A stretch of 64,000 bases of DNA, taken from Saprospiraceae bacterium (lineage in GTDB: Bacteria > Bacteroidota > Bacteroidia > Chitinophagales > Saprospiraceae). Position 1 is the first letter of the stretch. The number at the start of each line of letters is the position of its first letter. The notes below the pieces were generated by a model. The model did not search any database. It worked only from the letters and a program-made list of their open reading frames with translations, and was not told where the DNA came from. Made by a program: the position numbers and the translations under genes. Of the stretch, positions 11,879 through 22,458 are shown one piece after another. The stretch spans positions 1 to 64,000 of the forward strand of contig JADJTQ010000007.1 in assembly GCA_016711125.1 (NCBI GenBank), in the 5' to 3' direction.

Positions 11879-12235
11879 TGACCTAAAAGGCTTCAGGGTC
11901 CCAAGGTTGCGATCCTGGAGCGGACGTGGATGAAATGTGTTGGATATAAAAAAGTATTAGGTAATCGAGATTTAGATGGAGGGACATTGTTTTTGTACGA
12001 TCCTGGAGCGCTTCAGGTAAACGGGAGGGCTCCAGAATCCCTACGGGCTTCAGGATCCCAAGGTTGCGATCCTGGAGCGGACGTGGATGCAAGTGTTGGA
12101 TATAAAAAGGTATTAGGTAATCGAGATTTAAATGGAGGGCCTTTGTTTTTGTCCGATCCTGGAGCGCTTCAGGTAAACGGGAGGGCTCCAGAATCCCTAC
12201 GGGCTTTAGGATCCCAACTTGCGATCCTGGATACT
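11860..12235. repeat. Tandem copies of a GATCCTGGAGCG intergenic repeat
   Basis: About 2.3 copies with a period of 157 then 155 bp, measured on TTGCGATCC at 11907, 12064 and 12219. Each unit holds GATCCTGGAGCGGACGTGGA, GGATATAAAAAGTATTAGG-like text, GATTTAGATGGAGG, and CTACGGGCTTCAGGATCCCA. Short inverted pieces (GGATC/GATCC) lie within. Related sequence recurs at 62832-63010. It stays open in frames on both strands, but the translations have no protein character. Confidence 0.85.
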
Positions 12236-12239
12236 GAAG

Positions 12240-12902
12240 TCACATTCCACCCAGTTCTTTAATTTCAATATCCTTATACCAGGCTTCGGCAGGTGGCCCG
12301 CTGTGAATCTGTAAGCAGATACTTCCCGTTTGATTGATGTTTTCTTCTGTTTCTGTATAATCAATTGTTTGATAGCCATTGAGCCAGATTTGGATTCGGG
12401 GACCTTCAGCCTTGATCACAAATTCATTCCAGTCACCTTTTTTAAATGCCTTGCTTACCTCTTCAGCAGGAGGATGGGCCAGGAATAATTTTCTCCTTGA
12501 TTCATCATAAAGTGATCCCCAAATTAGTCGATCCTCCGTTTCGCCCATATCACACTGATATCCGATCACCTCAAAATGATTAGGAATTCTTGCGCTCCGA
12601 ATTTGAATTCCGGCATTTTTGCCCTCTCCGGTTAATTTTGCCTTTAGTCGGATCTCAAAATTATCATATGACTTATCTGTACATAAAAACTCATTGTTCG
12701 GGATCGCCTGATTCAAATGCCCTGCAATAATAATATCGTTTTCAAGTCTGAAATAGTCGGCATTCCCTTCCCAGCCTTCTGGTAATAATTGGTTTTGAGT
12801 AGGCGGCTTGTCCCCTTGAACACACGCGGATATCCAGCAAATGCATATAATTAAAATAAAAGATAGGAAATGGTAGGTCTTTGCTATTGCTGATTTGATC
12901 AT
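12240..12902 (-). CDS. DUF1080 (3-keto-disaccharide hydrolase-type) lipoprotein
   Basis: Start chosen at 12902 because the encoded protein then begins with a lipoprotein signal ending in the lipobox WISAC; the longer frame from 12953 would place 17 extra residues before it. The 220-residue protein carries a concanavalin-like DUF1080 domain, with NFEIRLKAKLTGEGKNAGIQ, the Q-I-R-S strand, GDWNEFVIKAEGPRIQIWLN and a final YKDIEIKEL. DUF1080 proteins bind or hydrolyse sugar derivatives at the cell surface; no activity can be assigned here. Its start overlaps the stop of the upstream cysteine hydrolase gene in ATGA, so the two are probably translationally coupled. It ends 5 bp from the intergenic repeat array. 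Confidence 0.85.
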   Translation of the reverse strand: MIKSAIAKTYHFLSFILIICICWISACVQGDKPPTQNQLLPEGWEGNADYFRLENDIIIAGHLNQAIPNNEFLCTDKSYDNFEIRLKAKLTGEGKNAGIQIRSARIPNHFEVIGYQCDMGETEDRLIWGSLYDESRRKLFLAHPPAEEVSKAFKKGDWNEFVIKAEGPRIQIWLNGYQTIDYTETEENINQTGSICLQIHSGPPAEAWYKDIEIKELGGM

Positions 12903-13693
12903 TTGTTTTCGGTATTGTTTATTAGTTGATCCGAAGTAATTGTCGAGCACCAATACTTTTCAATATGATTGATCACCAACTGGGTGCCGTCATCATGCGA
13001 AACTATGGGTGGCATTACAGGATTGTACATCGAATCAGTAAGGTCACGCACTAAAACGACACTTCGACCTTGAGCAAGGTGACTCCGGATGCCAAAAGGC
13101 CTACCTAATACACACATGTTGGTATGGACACCCATTAGGATGACATTTTTAATGTTGTGTTTAACGAAATAGTTATTAATCTCTTTACCGCTATCTGAAA
13201 TACAATCCTTTGGACCTATATCAAGTATATCAATTTGTTTTTTCCAGACTTCACAATTTACACAATCGGAATCGGGATCATCGCAACCACCATCCGAATC
13301 ATCGATCGGTAATGCCGGTTCCTTTGTAGGGTCCAAGTAATACCAATCCTTGATCTGGGCTGACGAAGATGCATCCTCCATTTCCATCATTTTCTTGCGC
13401 TGAGGAATATCGGCATAAAACTTCATCGTGCTGCTTGGGGCATGCACGATAGTAATACCCGATTTACGTGCCTCTGTCAATACTAGATTCATCCTTGGAG
13501 CCATTGCGGTGACCCTTAGTGTGGCAGTTTTACACCAGTGCTGATCCCACATATCGCAAACAATAATCGCAGTTTCAGCAGGATTCCAGTTTAATTTTTT
13601 CTGCCTTTCTTTAAATTCTTTGCCCGATTGTTTAAGATATCTTCCACTGAATGCCAGATTGTTCTGACTTTTCACTGGCAAGACCAAACTCAA
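12899..13693 (-). CDS. Isochorismatase-family cysteine hydrolase, exported
   Basis: Cysteine hydrolase of the isochorismatase/nicotinamidase fold. AIIVCDMWDQHWC contains the family aspartate, and VILMGVHTNMCVLGRPFGIR carries the nucleophilic cysteine in the G-V-x-T-x-M-C-V context. The N-terminus runs LLLLILSLVLPVKSQ, a likely signal peptide, but the start is unclear: the frame is open upstream only to about 13730 with no ATG, and TTG at 13693 is the best visible start, so an indel upstream is likely. Its stop overlaps the DUF1080 start by four bases. The family hydrolyses amide or ester bonds of small molecules; the substrate is not predictable. Confidence 0.85.
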   Translation of the reverse strand: MSLVLPVKSQNNLAFSGRYLKQSGKEFKERQKKLNWNPAETAIIVCDMWDQHWCKTATLRVTAMAPRMNLVLTEARKSGITIVHAPSSTMKFYADIPQRKKMMEMEDASSSAQIKDWYYLDPTKEPALPIDDSDGGCDDPDSDCVNCEVWKKQIDILDIGPKDCISDSGKEINNYFVKHNIKNVILMGVHTNMCVLGRPFGIRSHLAQGRSVVLVRDLTDSMYNPVMPPIVSHDDGTQLVINHIEKYWCSTITSDQLINNTENK

Positions 13694-13874
13694 GATTAGT
13701 AGCAGGAGTGCAATTCTTGACGGTAGAATTTATTCTTAATTAGATTCTCTGTAATTTAGCTAATTATTTGCTACCCGTTTGCAAACATCGTATGGCTTTA
13801 ATAATACCTTCAGAAGGGATTGTCGCAATAAACCTTTCGACTCCAAAGTAGGTTTCGTGCCAGGAAAAAATTTC

Positions 13875-15389
13875 TTATAGACAAAGTAGATATGCCGTCA
13901 ACGCCTGTTTCTCCTCCTTATTTAATTTGAGTTCTAAGATCAGGTTAAAGAATTCAACAGCATCATCCAGGGTAGGCAATCGATCGTCGTGCAGATATGG
14001 CGGTGAATCTTTGATGCCTCTTAATGGGAAGTTTTTGATTGGTCCTTCCGGCCTTCCCTTATAAAAACGCTCGACCTGCAGATCATAAGAAGAATCATCG
14101 ACGAACGCCGGACCATAGTGGCATGAGCTACATTTTGCCTTACCCCAAAATAATGCTTCGCCCTTTAATTCTTGCTCTGTTGCCTTTGCAGGGTTTAATT
14201 TGCTGAGAGGGTCCAATTTAGGTGCAGGTGGAAAATCAAGGATGGCATTAAAATCACCCATCCGGTTAGCTACCACTTTTTGATGGGCGCGTGGACCAAT
14301 ATGTTGCATCATTCCGGGATCGCCGTCAAAATATTCTTCGATTTCGGCAAAATGGTCCATGCTTCGGATAGATCGTTTGGAGGAAAGTTGCATCAAATTA
14401 TAATTTCCACGCATCGAGGGTGTGCCAACGCGTAACCTTGCGAGGTGAGGCCGGGAGTCTGGAGCCAATTCAAAAGCTCCATTCGTGTGGCCATTTACAT
14501 GACAAGAAAAACAGGAAACTCCGGCACTAGGTTCCACCGTTACGCGGTGGGTCGTTTGATTAAACCATGTAGTGGGCGTCGGTCTTAGCAATTCCTTTAG
14601 ACCTTCCATTTGTTCGGGAGTCAAAAGTCCATCAAATATCTCATAGTAGTTGCCAAAAGTGACCTCTTTGCCATCAGTTACATCTCCAAGTTCCTTGTGA
14701 GTAGTCAGGAACATTGGTGCCGGAAATTCAGGCAGATATTCATCAGGGTAATCATGGTCAACATCGATTCGGATATGTTCCGGATGAGATTTATTCCAAG
14801 CATCTGGAAACACCATATGAGCAGTGGACTGAAGGGGGTGTGCCAGTGGTTTGTAGGGAAAGAGATCTCTTCTTTTAATCGATTCCGGACCTAATTTAGC
14901 GAGATCTTCATATGAGTTGATTTTTGGTGTCAATTTAGCCACTGGGCCTTTCATAATTGGTTTGCGACCTCCAGACATAAATTGACCAGGTATGGCCACC
15001 GGTGTAAGATCAAAACGTGATCTCATGTAGTCCCGAACGTCAGCCATCAGTTTTGGTTTTTGTGCTCTGTGAAAATCAATCCATTCTGGCCAGGACATGG
15101 GCAATTCCGGGTTCATAAAGGAGGTAGATCCTTTGCCACCATAGTTCCACAAATCAAAAGGGGTTCTCTCACCATTATTTACCTCGGGATATTCAATCAG
15201 GGAATCAATATGCCCCGAACCTAATCCATAGTCGGGTTCTACATAGTTTTCTGTTTCCGCTCCTGGAGATTGAAGAAGGTGAAGACCAATGTCATCGGCA
15301 AGCTGAAAAGCCACAAAAATAAAACCGACCACCAGGACAAAAATAATAGCGGTCCTGAAGTCGAAGTAATATGGACTATGTGTGTTCAT
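13875..15389 (-). CDS. Di-heme cytochrome c peroxidase / MauG-like protein, membrane-anchored
   Basis: Intact 504-residue protein. One membrane segment near the N-terminus (TAIIFVLVVGFIFVAFQLA) anchors a periplasmic domain. It contains two heme-binding motifs, CFSCH and CSSCH, about 140 residues apart, and FPLRGIKDSPPYLHDDRLPT, the segment near the C-terminus that supplies a distal heme ligand in bacterial cytochrome c peroxidases and MauG-like proteins. The about 240-residue region before the first heme is longer than in the standard peroxidase. It may reduce peroxide or oxidise another substrate; the electron donor is unknown. It is flanked by 180 bp to the cysteine hydrolase, so co-transcription is possible but not shown. 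Confidence 0.85.
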   Translation of the reverse strand: MNTHSPYYFDFRTAIIFVLVVGFIFVAFQLADDIGLHLLQSPGAETENYVEPDYGLGSGHIDSLIEYPEVNNGERTPFDLWNYGGKGSTSFMNPELPMSWPEWIDFHRAQKPKLMADVRDYMRSRFDLTPVAIPGQFMSGGRKPIMKGPVAKLTPKINSYEDLAKLGPESIKRRDLFPYKPLAHPLQSTAHMVFPDAWNKSHPEHIRIDVDHDYPDEYLPEFPAPMFLTTHKELGDVTDGKEVTFGNYYEIFDGLLTPEQMEGLKELLRPTPTTWFNQTTHRVTVEPSAGVSCFSCHVNGHTNGAFELAPDSRPHLARLRVGTPSMRGNYNLMQLSSKRSIRSMDHFAEIEEYFDGDPGMMQHIGPRAHQKVVANRMGDFNAILDFPPAPKLDPLSKLNPAKATEQELKGEALFWGKAKCSSCHYGPAFVDDSSYDLQVERFYKGRPEGPIKNFPLRGIKDSPPYLHDDRLPTLDDAVEFFNLILELKLNKEEKQALTAYLLCL

Positions 15390-15580
15390 TCGTATGTTGG
15401 GCTGTAACTACTATTCGATAAAAACATAGGAAAAGAATGAATAAAAAAGGTATTCATCTACCTGAATTACATGAAAGAAGTAAAATAATTGACGAGTCCA
15501 TGATTTCACTATTTAGAAGTTATATGCGTCTTACTAGTATTTCATCTTAAATATTGCGTATTTTTAACCTATAATCTTGG

Positions 15581-16294
15581 ATGAGAATTGTGAAGAATTT
15601 AGTTATCAATTTGATATGTCTAATGCTGGCCTCTGCCGTGTTGGGCCAGGATAAAACTCACATTCTGATCGTCACCGGAGGCCATAGTTTTGATAGACCG
15701 GAATTTTTGGCATGTTTGACCGGATGGAAAAGTTGGATTATCAGGAAATTCAACAACCCCCGCCAATGAACTCATTGAAAGTGGCGAGCTAGATGAATAT
15801 GACCTGCTATTATTTTATGATATGTATGATTCGATCACTTCTGAGCAAAAGCAAGCCTACCTGCAACTGATCGAAAGCAAGAAACCATTGTTGTTTATGC
15901 ATCACAGTCTGGTATCATATCAAGACTGGCCGGAATTTGCAAAATCGTGGGTGGAAAATATCATGCAAAAGACTCAAGCCGACTGTCTAATTATAAGCAT
16001 GAGGAAAGATTGTCCGTACACATTTTGGACAACAACCATCCAATCACTAAAGGTTTAGCTGATTTTGTCATTGTTGATGAGACCTATGGGCATTGTGAAA
16101 TTGATCCGGAAGTTTTGCCATTACTCAGGACCGATCATCCAGGAAGCATGCCGGTAATTGGTTGGATAAACCGATACAGGGGGCATCAAATCGTCTATCT
16201 CCAAGGGGGGCATGGTCCTTCAGCCTTTCAAGACGGGAATTTTCAAAAAATACTATATCAGGCAATTTGTTGGAGTGTCAGTAATAGCAAATAG
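15581..16294 (+). CDS. ThuA-like domain protein, frameshifted
   Basis: Three overlapping frames add up to one protein. The first starts at the ATG at 15581 with a signal peptide (LVINLICLMLASAVLGQ) and HILIVTGGHSFDR, the hallmark of ThuA-like glutamine-amidotransferase-fold proteins. The second gives DLLLFYDMYD and PLLFMHHSLVSYQDWPEF. The third gives ERLSVHILDNNHPITKGL and GHGPSAFQDGNFQKIL. Breaks lie near 15715-15770 and near 15945. ThuA proteins occur beside DUF1080 and Gfo/Idh/MocA genes in sugar-derivative catabolism; the reaction is not established. The hit is of typical length (about 235 residues). Confidence 0.85.
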
Positions 16295-16558
16295 GAGGGT
16301 CCACAGAATTGATTTAATGAACTCCCATTTCTATTTAGCACTCTGAAAATCATCTTAATAAGTTCAAAAGGTGGAATCACTGAAATTGACGTTGGTATTT
16401 CTATGTCATAAGTGGAGTCGGTTGTGAAATACAACGAGTTCACCGTCAAAGAGTGTGGTCAAGCGAATGCTAATTATTTCATGTTAATGCTATCTGGGTT
16501 TGGTTAAATTGCTGGATTTGTCGGTTAGAATTCTGGCTAATTTACGTATGTTACACCG

Positions 16559-17806
16559 ATGGTTGCAAAATCAAAATACATACCGTGGGTTGTCGTGTTT
16601 TTGGCATTTGTTGCAACTGCACTAAGTTTTCTCGATCGCCAGGTGTTGTCGGTTTCTATTATTAAGATCAAGGAAGATTTTGCGATCTCTGATACCGACT
16701 ACGGATTTATAAATACCGGTTTTCTGATCAGTTATGCAGTGATGTTTACCTTGGGAGGCATTTTGATTGATCGCTATGGTAGTCGATGGGGTCTTGCTTT
16801 GTCTGTAGGCTTCTGGTCGCTAGCTACCGTTTTGCACAGTGTGGCCACTAATGCATTTCATTTCATGTCTTTCCGTTTTTTATTGGGATTGGGTGAAGGA
16901 GGAGCGTTTCCGGGGGCAGTGAAAGCAGTCGTAGAGTGGGTTCCAAAAAAGAGGCAAGCCTTGGCAAATGGCATTGCCATCGGTGGTGCCGCATTGGGAG
17001 CGGTTGTAGCTCCGCCTCTATGTGTTTATTTAATCGCCTATGTGGGATGGCGCGGAGTATTCGTTATTACCGGAGTTTTTGGATTTGTTTGGGTTGTGGT
17101 GTGGTGGCTTTTTACTAAAGATAGAAGTACCTATGGTAACCGGGAAGAGGTGGTTGAGGGAGCTGCAACGAAATTTGAGGTTAGGGATATTGTAAATATT
17201 CTAGCCATCAAGGAAGTCTGGATATTTATTATCATTCGCTTTGTGCTAGATCCTATTTTTTATTTTTATATGTTTTGGATACCGAAATATCTAAACGAAG
17301 TGCAATCGATTGACTTAAATAGAATCGGTCAATTATTTTGGATCCCGTTTTTAGGGTTAGGTATTTCTAATATACTTGGTGGTTATCTTTCAGACGAAAT
17401 TTATAAGAAGACCAACAGCTTGAATTTAGCGAGAAAAAGCATTATGGGTATCGCAGCACTAATGACCTTTTCTGTGTTGTTTGTGCAAAATCTCACTAGT
17501 GGTGAATGGGTAATTTTCATGCTGTTTATTGCCTTCTTTGCCCATGGATTTTGGATTACCAATTACATCACAGCCATCAGCGATCTTTTTGGCAAGACCA
17601 GAACTTCTACTATTATCGGGTTATCCGGAAGTGCAGGTGCATTGTCCTCATTGATTATCAACCCTTTGATGGGGGTAATTATCAGTAAATACACCTATCA
17701 GCCTCTATGGATCTATGCGGGGTCGATGTATGCTGTTGCTTTTGTATTTTTTATTTTTTCTATTCCTGAGATCAAATCCATCAATTTTGTTAAGCAAGAC
17801 AAGTGA
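16559..17806 (+). CDS. MFS transporter, anion:cation symporter (hexuronate-type) family
   Basis: Intact 415-residue permease with about 12 hydrophobic segments. SFLDRQVLSVSIIKIKEDF after the first helix and RFLLGLGEGGAFPGAVKAVV in the fourth are the signatures of the ACS family, whose members import hexuronates, glucarate/galactonate and related organic anions with protons. GGILIDRYGSRWG is the loop 2-3 motif. It is the first intact gene of the sugar island: the isomerase-like gene follows 25 bp downstream and GH106 shortly after, so the three are probably one operon. Sugar acid versus deoxysugar specificity cannot be read from the sequence. Confidence 0.9.
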   Translation: MVAKSKYIPWVVVFLAFVATALSFLDRQVLSVSIIKIKEDFAISDTDYGFINTGFLISYAVMFTLGGILIDRYGSRWGLALSVGFWSLATVLHSVATNAFHFMSFRFLLGLGEGGAFPGAVKAVVEWVPKKRQALANGIAIGGAALGAVVAPPLCVYLIAYVGWRGVFVITGVFGFVWVVVWWLFTKDRSTYGNREEVVEGAATKFEVRDIVNILAIKEVWIFIIIRFVLDPIFYFYMFWIPKYLNEVQSIDLNRIGQLFWIPFLGLGISNILGGYLSDEIYKKTNSLNLARKSIMGIAALMTFSVLFVQNLTSGEWVIFMLFIAFFAHGFWITNYITAISDLFGKTRTSTIIGLSGSAGALSSLIINPLMGVIISKYTYQPLWIYAGSMYAVAFVFFIFSIPEIKSINFVKQDK

Positions 17807-17831
17807 AGATCTCTATCTTAGAGACACATCA

Positions 17832-19302
17832 ATGAAACTTACTAATATGGAGAGAGATCACGAAAAGGAACGGCCACGCATTGGTTTTTTTGGAGTTGGT
17901 TATGAAAAATACTGGACGCAATTCCCGGGATTGTTAGATGAACTCATGCAAAAGCATGCAGAGATCATCCGGAAAATGTCTGTTTTTGATACGACGATCG
18001 TTGATTTTGGAATGATAGATACACCATTGAATGCTTATGAAGTTGTGAAGGATTTGCAGGCGGCCAATCTCGATATGGTGTTTTGTAATATGCTCACATA
18101 CGCTACATCCGGCACTTTTGGGGTAATTGTTCGGGCTTTGAATATTCCCATCGTACTTTGTGCCCTTCAACCAAGAAAGGCACTGGATTATAGTCGTGCG
18201 TCAACCCACATGCAATTGGCCAATGATGATATTTGCTCTCTGCCTGAATTTGCCGGAGTAGCTGTGCGTTTGGGAAAAAAGGTGCCGGACATGATCATCG
18301 GCACCTTGTCTGATGATCCGGAGGTAGACCGGAAAATGGAAGAATATTACCGTATCTCCAAGGTGTTGCATGCCTTGAAGAACGCCCAATTGGGTCACCT
18401 GGGGCATCCGATCAATGCAATGCTGGATATGCATACGGACCCTACTATGCTTACCTCAACATTCGGATGTCATATAGTAGAATGCGAAGCCCATGAGATT
18501 TTTTCTTGCTATGAAAATGCTTCCGATACAGAAATCAACGACGTGCAAGATTTTATTTTGGATTTCTTTGAGACACCAGACCCGGTCTCCGATCCAATTT
18601 CCATGAAGTTGACCCAAGAAGATCTTCATACCGCCGCTAAAGTCAGTGTAGCACTCAATCAATTTGTTCAAGAAAGTAAACTGGATGGGCTGGCTTATTA
18701 CTATGATGGACCGGAAGGTAGTGAACTACAGACAGTAATGTCCAATTTAATTGTTGGAAACTCCATTTTGACTTCTCATGGATTTATGATGTGTGGTGAA
18801 TCCGATTTAAAAACCCTTATTGCATTGATTATAATGGATCGGCTGGGCATAGGTGGTAGTTTCGCAGAATTTCATCCGGTGGATTTTACGGATGGATTTG
18901 TCTTGGTCGGTCATGATGGTCCTCACAATATATCGATCGCTGAAGGCAAACCGATATTAAGGAGTTTAAAAAAATACCATGGTAAACCAGGCAAAGGAGC
19001 AGGCGTTGAATTTAAGATTAAGGAAGGACCCATTACGATGCTATCGATCAGTTCGACTTTTGACGGAAAATTTAAATTTGTAATTGCAGAAGGAGAGTCA
19101 GTCAAAGGTCCTATTCCACCAACAGGCAATACCAATACCAGGATTTTTTGAGCCGGATATTAGATCATTTTTATACCGGTGGATTTCTGAAGGACCTACA
19201 CATCATTTTGCTTTGGGAATTGGACATCACGCCAAAACAATTCAAAAAATTGCCAATTATTTAAATGTCGAATCGGTGATCATCAATAAAAAGCCGGAGT
19301 AA
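17832..19302 (+). CDS. L-fucose/L-arabinose isomerase-fold protein, frameshifted near the 3' end
   Basis: Start set at ATG 17832, 25 bp after the MFS stop; the open frame itself extends back inside the MFS gene and those codons are not credible. ERPRIGFFGVGYEKYWTQFPG opens a Rossmann-like domain, and LDMVFCNMLTYATSGTFG, STFGCHIVECEAHEI and GGSFAEFHPVDFTDGFVLVGHDGPHN match the general layout of bacterial sugar isomerases of the arabinose/fucose isomerase superfamily, including a metal/substrate H-x-G-P-H-N segment. A shift at about 19140 (NTNTR) joins the frame ending GPTHHFALGIGHH and NKKPE. The family interconverts aldoses and ketoses; with a GH106 gene next to it, L-rhamnose or L-fucose is a reasonable substrate guess. 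Confidence 0.8.
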
Positions 19303-19327
19303 TACTTTGTGCTAGTCACGGTAAACT

Positions 19328-22284
19328 ATGTTCTTAAGTATGAAAAAACACAGATTTTTAAATATTTTGTTTTTTACACTTTTCATGTTTTGCATGAGAA
19401 TCGTCGAGGCACAGAATGATATTCTTTTGAAGAACAGCTTCAAAGAACCTCCAATTTCTGCCTTTCCCAAGACTTATTGGTGGTGGCTTAATGGCAACAT
19501 TGATACGGTCAGAATCAGGGAAGAAATGCTGGCTATGAAGGAGGCGGGACTTTCAGGATTTGACATATTTGACATTGGAGTTAGGAATGATACTGTGGTG
19601 AAACCCGGGCCAGCGTTTTTAGGTGGTGAATCTCTTCAGGCAATTCGGGTAGCTCTGGATTTGGCAAAAGATCTAGGAATGACTGCCGGGCTAAGCATGG
19701 CAAGTAGTTGGAATGCTGGAGGATCATGGATCACACCTAAACACTCGGCTAAATCCATCTATTTTTCGGTGACTCACAAACCAGATGCTGAAAGTGTTAA
19801 ACTGCAGTTCCCCAGGATTAATCAAGAAGATGATAAAGGGGGTGCAAAAAATATCCAATTCGAAGCCAATGGCAGACCGGTCTATTATGAGGAAGTCACC
19901 GTATTAGCAATCCCAAAAAGATCTCGAAATCAGATATTGGACACTTCCGAGGTGATCATTGTAACTCCTTATTTTGATGCGGATAGTGAAATGTTGAACT
20001 GGAGTGTGTCAGGTGATTATGAAATATACCGGTATGTATGTTCAAATTCAGGGGAGCAGCTGAAATTACCTAGTGAAAATTCCAAAGGTCCGATCATTGA
20101 TCATTTTGATGCCGAGGCTACTTCAGCTCATTTTAGGTACGTGATCGATAAGCTGAAGACAATTTTACCCAATGGCATTAAGAATTCTGCACTAAAAAGT
20201 TTATATCTGGCTAGCTACGAAGCCACTGGTTTTACTCGACACCCACGCTGCCGCTAGTATTTAAAGAAATCAATGGAGATGACATCGAGAAATCAATTCC
20301 AGCACTCTTTGATCAGAAAATATTTTCATAGGAAATCACTGAAACATTTAATCGCGACTTCCGGCGCACTCTATCGGAGTTGATGATTAATAATTTTTAT
20401 CACGTAGCTCGGAAAATTAGTAATGAAAACGGTTTGAAAATAAATTCTGAGTCGGGTGGCCCCGGATTTCCTTTGCATAATGTTCCGGTTGAGCCTCTTA
20501 AATCATTGGGTGTTATGGACCTCCCTCGAGGAGAGTTTTGGATCAATCATAGCCGGCTAAATGATGATGGTATTGATATATTGCGAGTGGTGAAAGAAGT
20601 TTCTTCTGCATCCCATATTTACGGAAAAAGAATTGTTGAAGAAGAGGCTTTTACCACTTTTCAACAATGGCAGGAAGGACCCTTTGAGATGAAGCCATCA
20701 GGTGATCGGGCATTTTGTGAAGGTATGAATAAGGTGGTTGTTCATGGATCTAGTCATAATCCACGAGGTTATGGTTATCCCGGTATTGTGTACGGTGCAG
20801 GTACCCATTTTAATGATCGCAGAGTTTGGTGGAAGAAGATCAGGCCATTTAACGAGTACTTGGCAAGAATTTCTTATGTAGCACAAGAGGGCGATTTTGT
20901 TGCGGATGTACTATATTATTATGGTGATGCGATACCAAACTATACCGGGCATAAAAATAGTCGATTTATCGTCGGACCGGGTTATGACTATGAAGTGATC
21001 AATACAGATATACTAAAACAGTTGAGGGTCCAGGGTCAATCTCTGATGCTTCCCACGGGAGCCTCATTGAAAATGCTCGTATTACAAAGTGAACAGGAAA
21101 TAAATCCTGAAGTCTTCCAAAAACTTCAAGAATTGGCTGAGCAAGGAGCCATGATCATCTCTGATAAACCTGAAAAGGTGCTGATGCGGCGTAATTTGCC
21201 AGAGTTGCGCTATACCTCGGATGAAATTGATGGTCTTTGGTTAAAAACCGGGATTGAGAAATTTGACCCAATTCAAAATCGAGGCAAAGTATTCAGTGGG
21301 GTAACGCCGGTGGAGGTTTTGAATTACCTGCAAATACCACCGGATTTTACTTATGCAGATGCACCTTTTTTCTTGCTGGATTATATCCACTACCAGAAGG
21401 AGACTTTTGACTTTTACTTTATTAGAAATACTACCGATGCTTGGCTGAACCGCATGTGCAGTTTTCGGCAAATGGATAAGAAAGCTGAATTCTGGAACCC
21501 GATTGATGGAAGTATTGCTCCGGTTCTCATTCAAAATCAACGAGGGGAGTATACGGATATTCCAATTTCACTTCCACCTTTCGGCTCCGCTTTCGTCGCT
21601 TTTTCACCCGGTGAAGCTAAAGGCACATTTACAGGTATTTCTCCGACCAATGGGCATCTTCCGAGGATGGAGTATAGTGGAGAAGATCTGTTCATTTGGG
21701 AGCCAGGAAATTTCAAGATTGAAGTCAATGGAGGAGAAATGAATTTTACCAGTCATCTAAAAACACTAACCTTGGAAGGAGCCTGGGAAGTTTTTTTCCC
21801 GGAAGGTTGGGGTGCTCCAAAAAGAGTGGTATTTCACGATTTGATGTCTTGGACTGATTCGAAGATTGAGGGAGTGCAATATTTTTCAGGGACAGCTACT
21901 TACAGAAAAACTTTTCAAATGGATATTAATTCGGCGTTGGCTGAAAATCAACAAATCTATTTGGATTTGGGCGACTTGACTAATGTTGCAGAAGTGTGGC
22001 TAAATGAAAAACCCCTGGGCGTGATCTGGGCAAAACCATATCGCTTTGAGGTCACTGGGGCCATTAAACCAGGTGATAATTTGTTGGTCGTCGAAGTGGC
22101 GAACACCTGGTCAAACCGGCTCAAAGGTGATGCTATTACTGGCGAGCAATTTACCCATACCAATATTACTAATACGAATGTGGCCGGCCTCAATAAAATC
22201 AGATTGCCGTGGGCAGAAGTACCACTAATTAAGGCGGGACTTTTTGGACCGGTGACTCTTCAGACAATTATACCGATTAGATGA
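19328..22284 (+). CDS. GH106-type alpha-L-rhamnosidase-like glycoside hydrolase, frameshifted
   Basis: The start at 19328 (or ATG 19340) opens an export signal (RFLNILFFTLFMFCMRIVEAQ). PPISAFPKTYWWWLNGNI and EMLAMKEAGLSGFDIFDIGV are the N-terminal barrel of GH106-type proteins (PF17132). The frame breaks near 20237 (FTRHPRCR, where the other frame gives WTPTLPLVFKEING). In that second frame there is an in-frame TAG at 20329-20331, after which it stays open to 22284. The last 200 residues contain jelly-roll text: LEGAWEVFFPEGWG, YFSGTATYRKTFQM, NVAEVWLNEKPLGVIWAKPY, typical of these large hydrolases. It would remove alpha-linked L-rhamnose from polymers outside the cytoplasm. Confidence 0.85.
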
Positions 22285-22458
22285 GTTGGATATATAATGA
22301 GTACGATCATAAAACGATGAATGGTTTAATCACAAATTTAAATTATAGTAAGCAATTGAGTAGGATTCCATGATTTAGCATTGGTTGAATTTGAAGAACC
22401 TACCTTGTGCTTGATGAAGTAGCATTTTTTTAATTATTTGAAAAAGTATAGATTGGTT

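Noticed and set aside
11930..12262. 110-residue frame across the GATCCTGGAGCG repeat
   Set aside because: It consists of two translated repeat copies, is open on both strands and has no protein features; treated as non-coding repeat.
17715..17831. N-terminal extension of the isomerase-like protein
   Set aside because: These codons overlap the MFS gene and do not look like protein of the family; start set at 17832.
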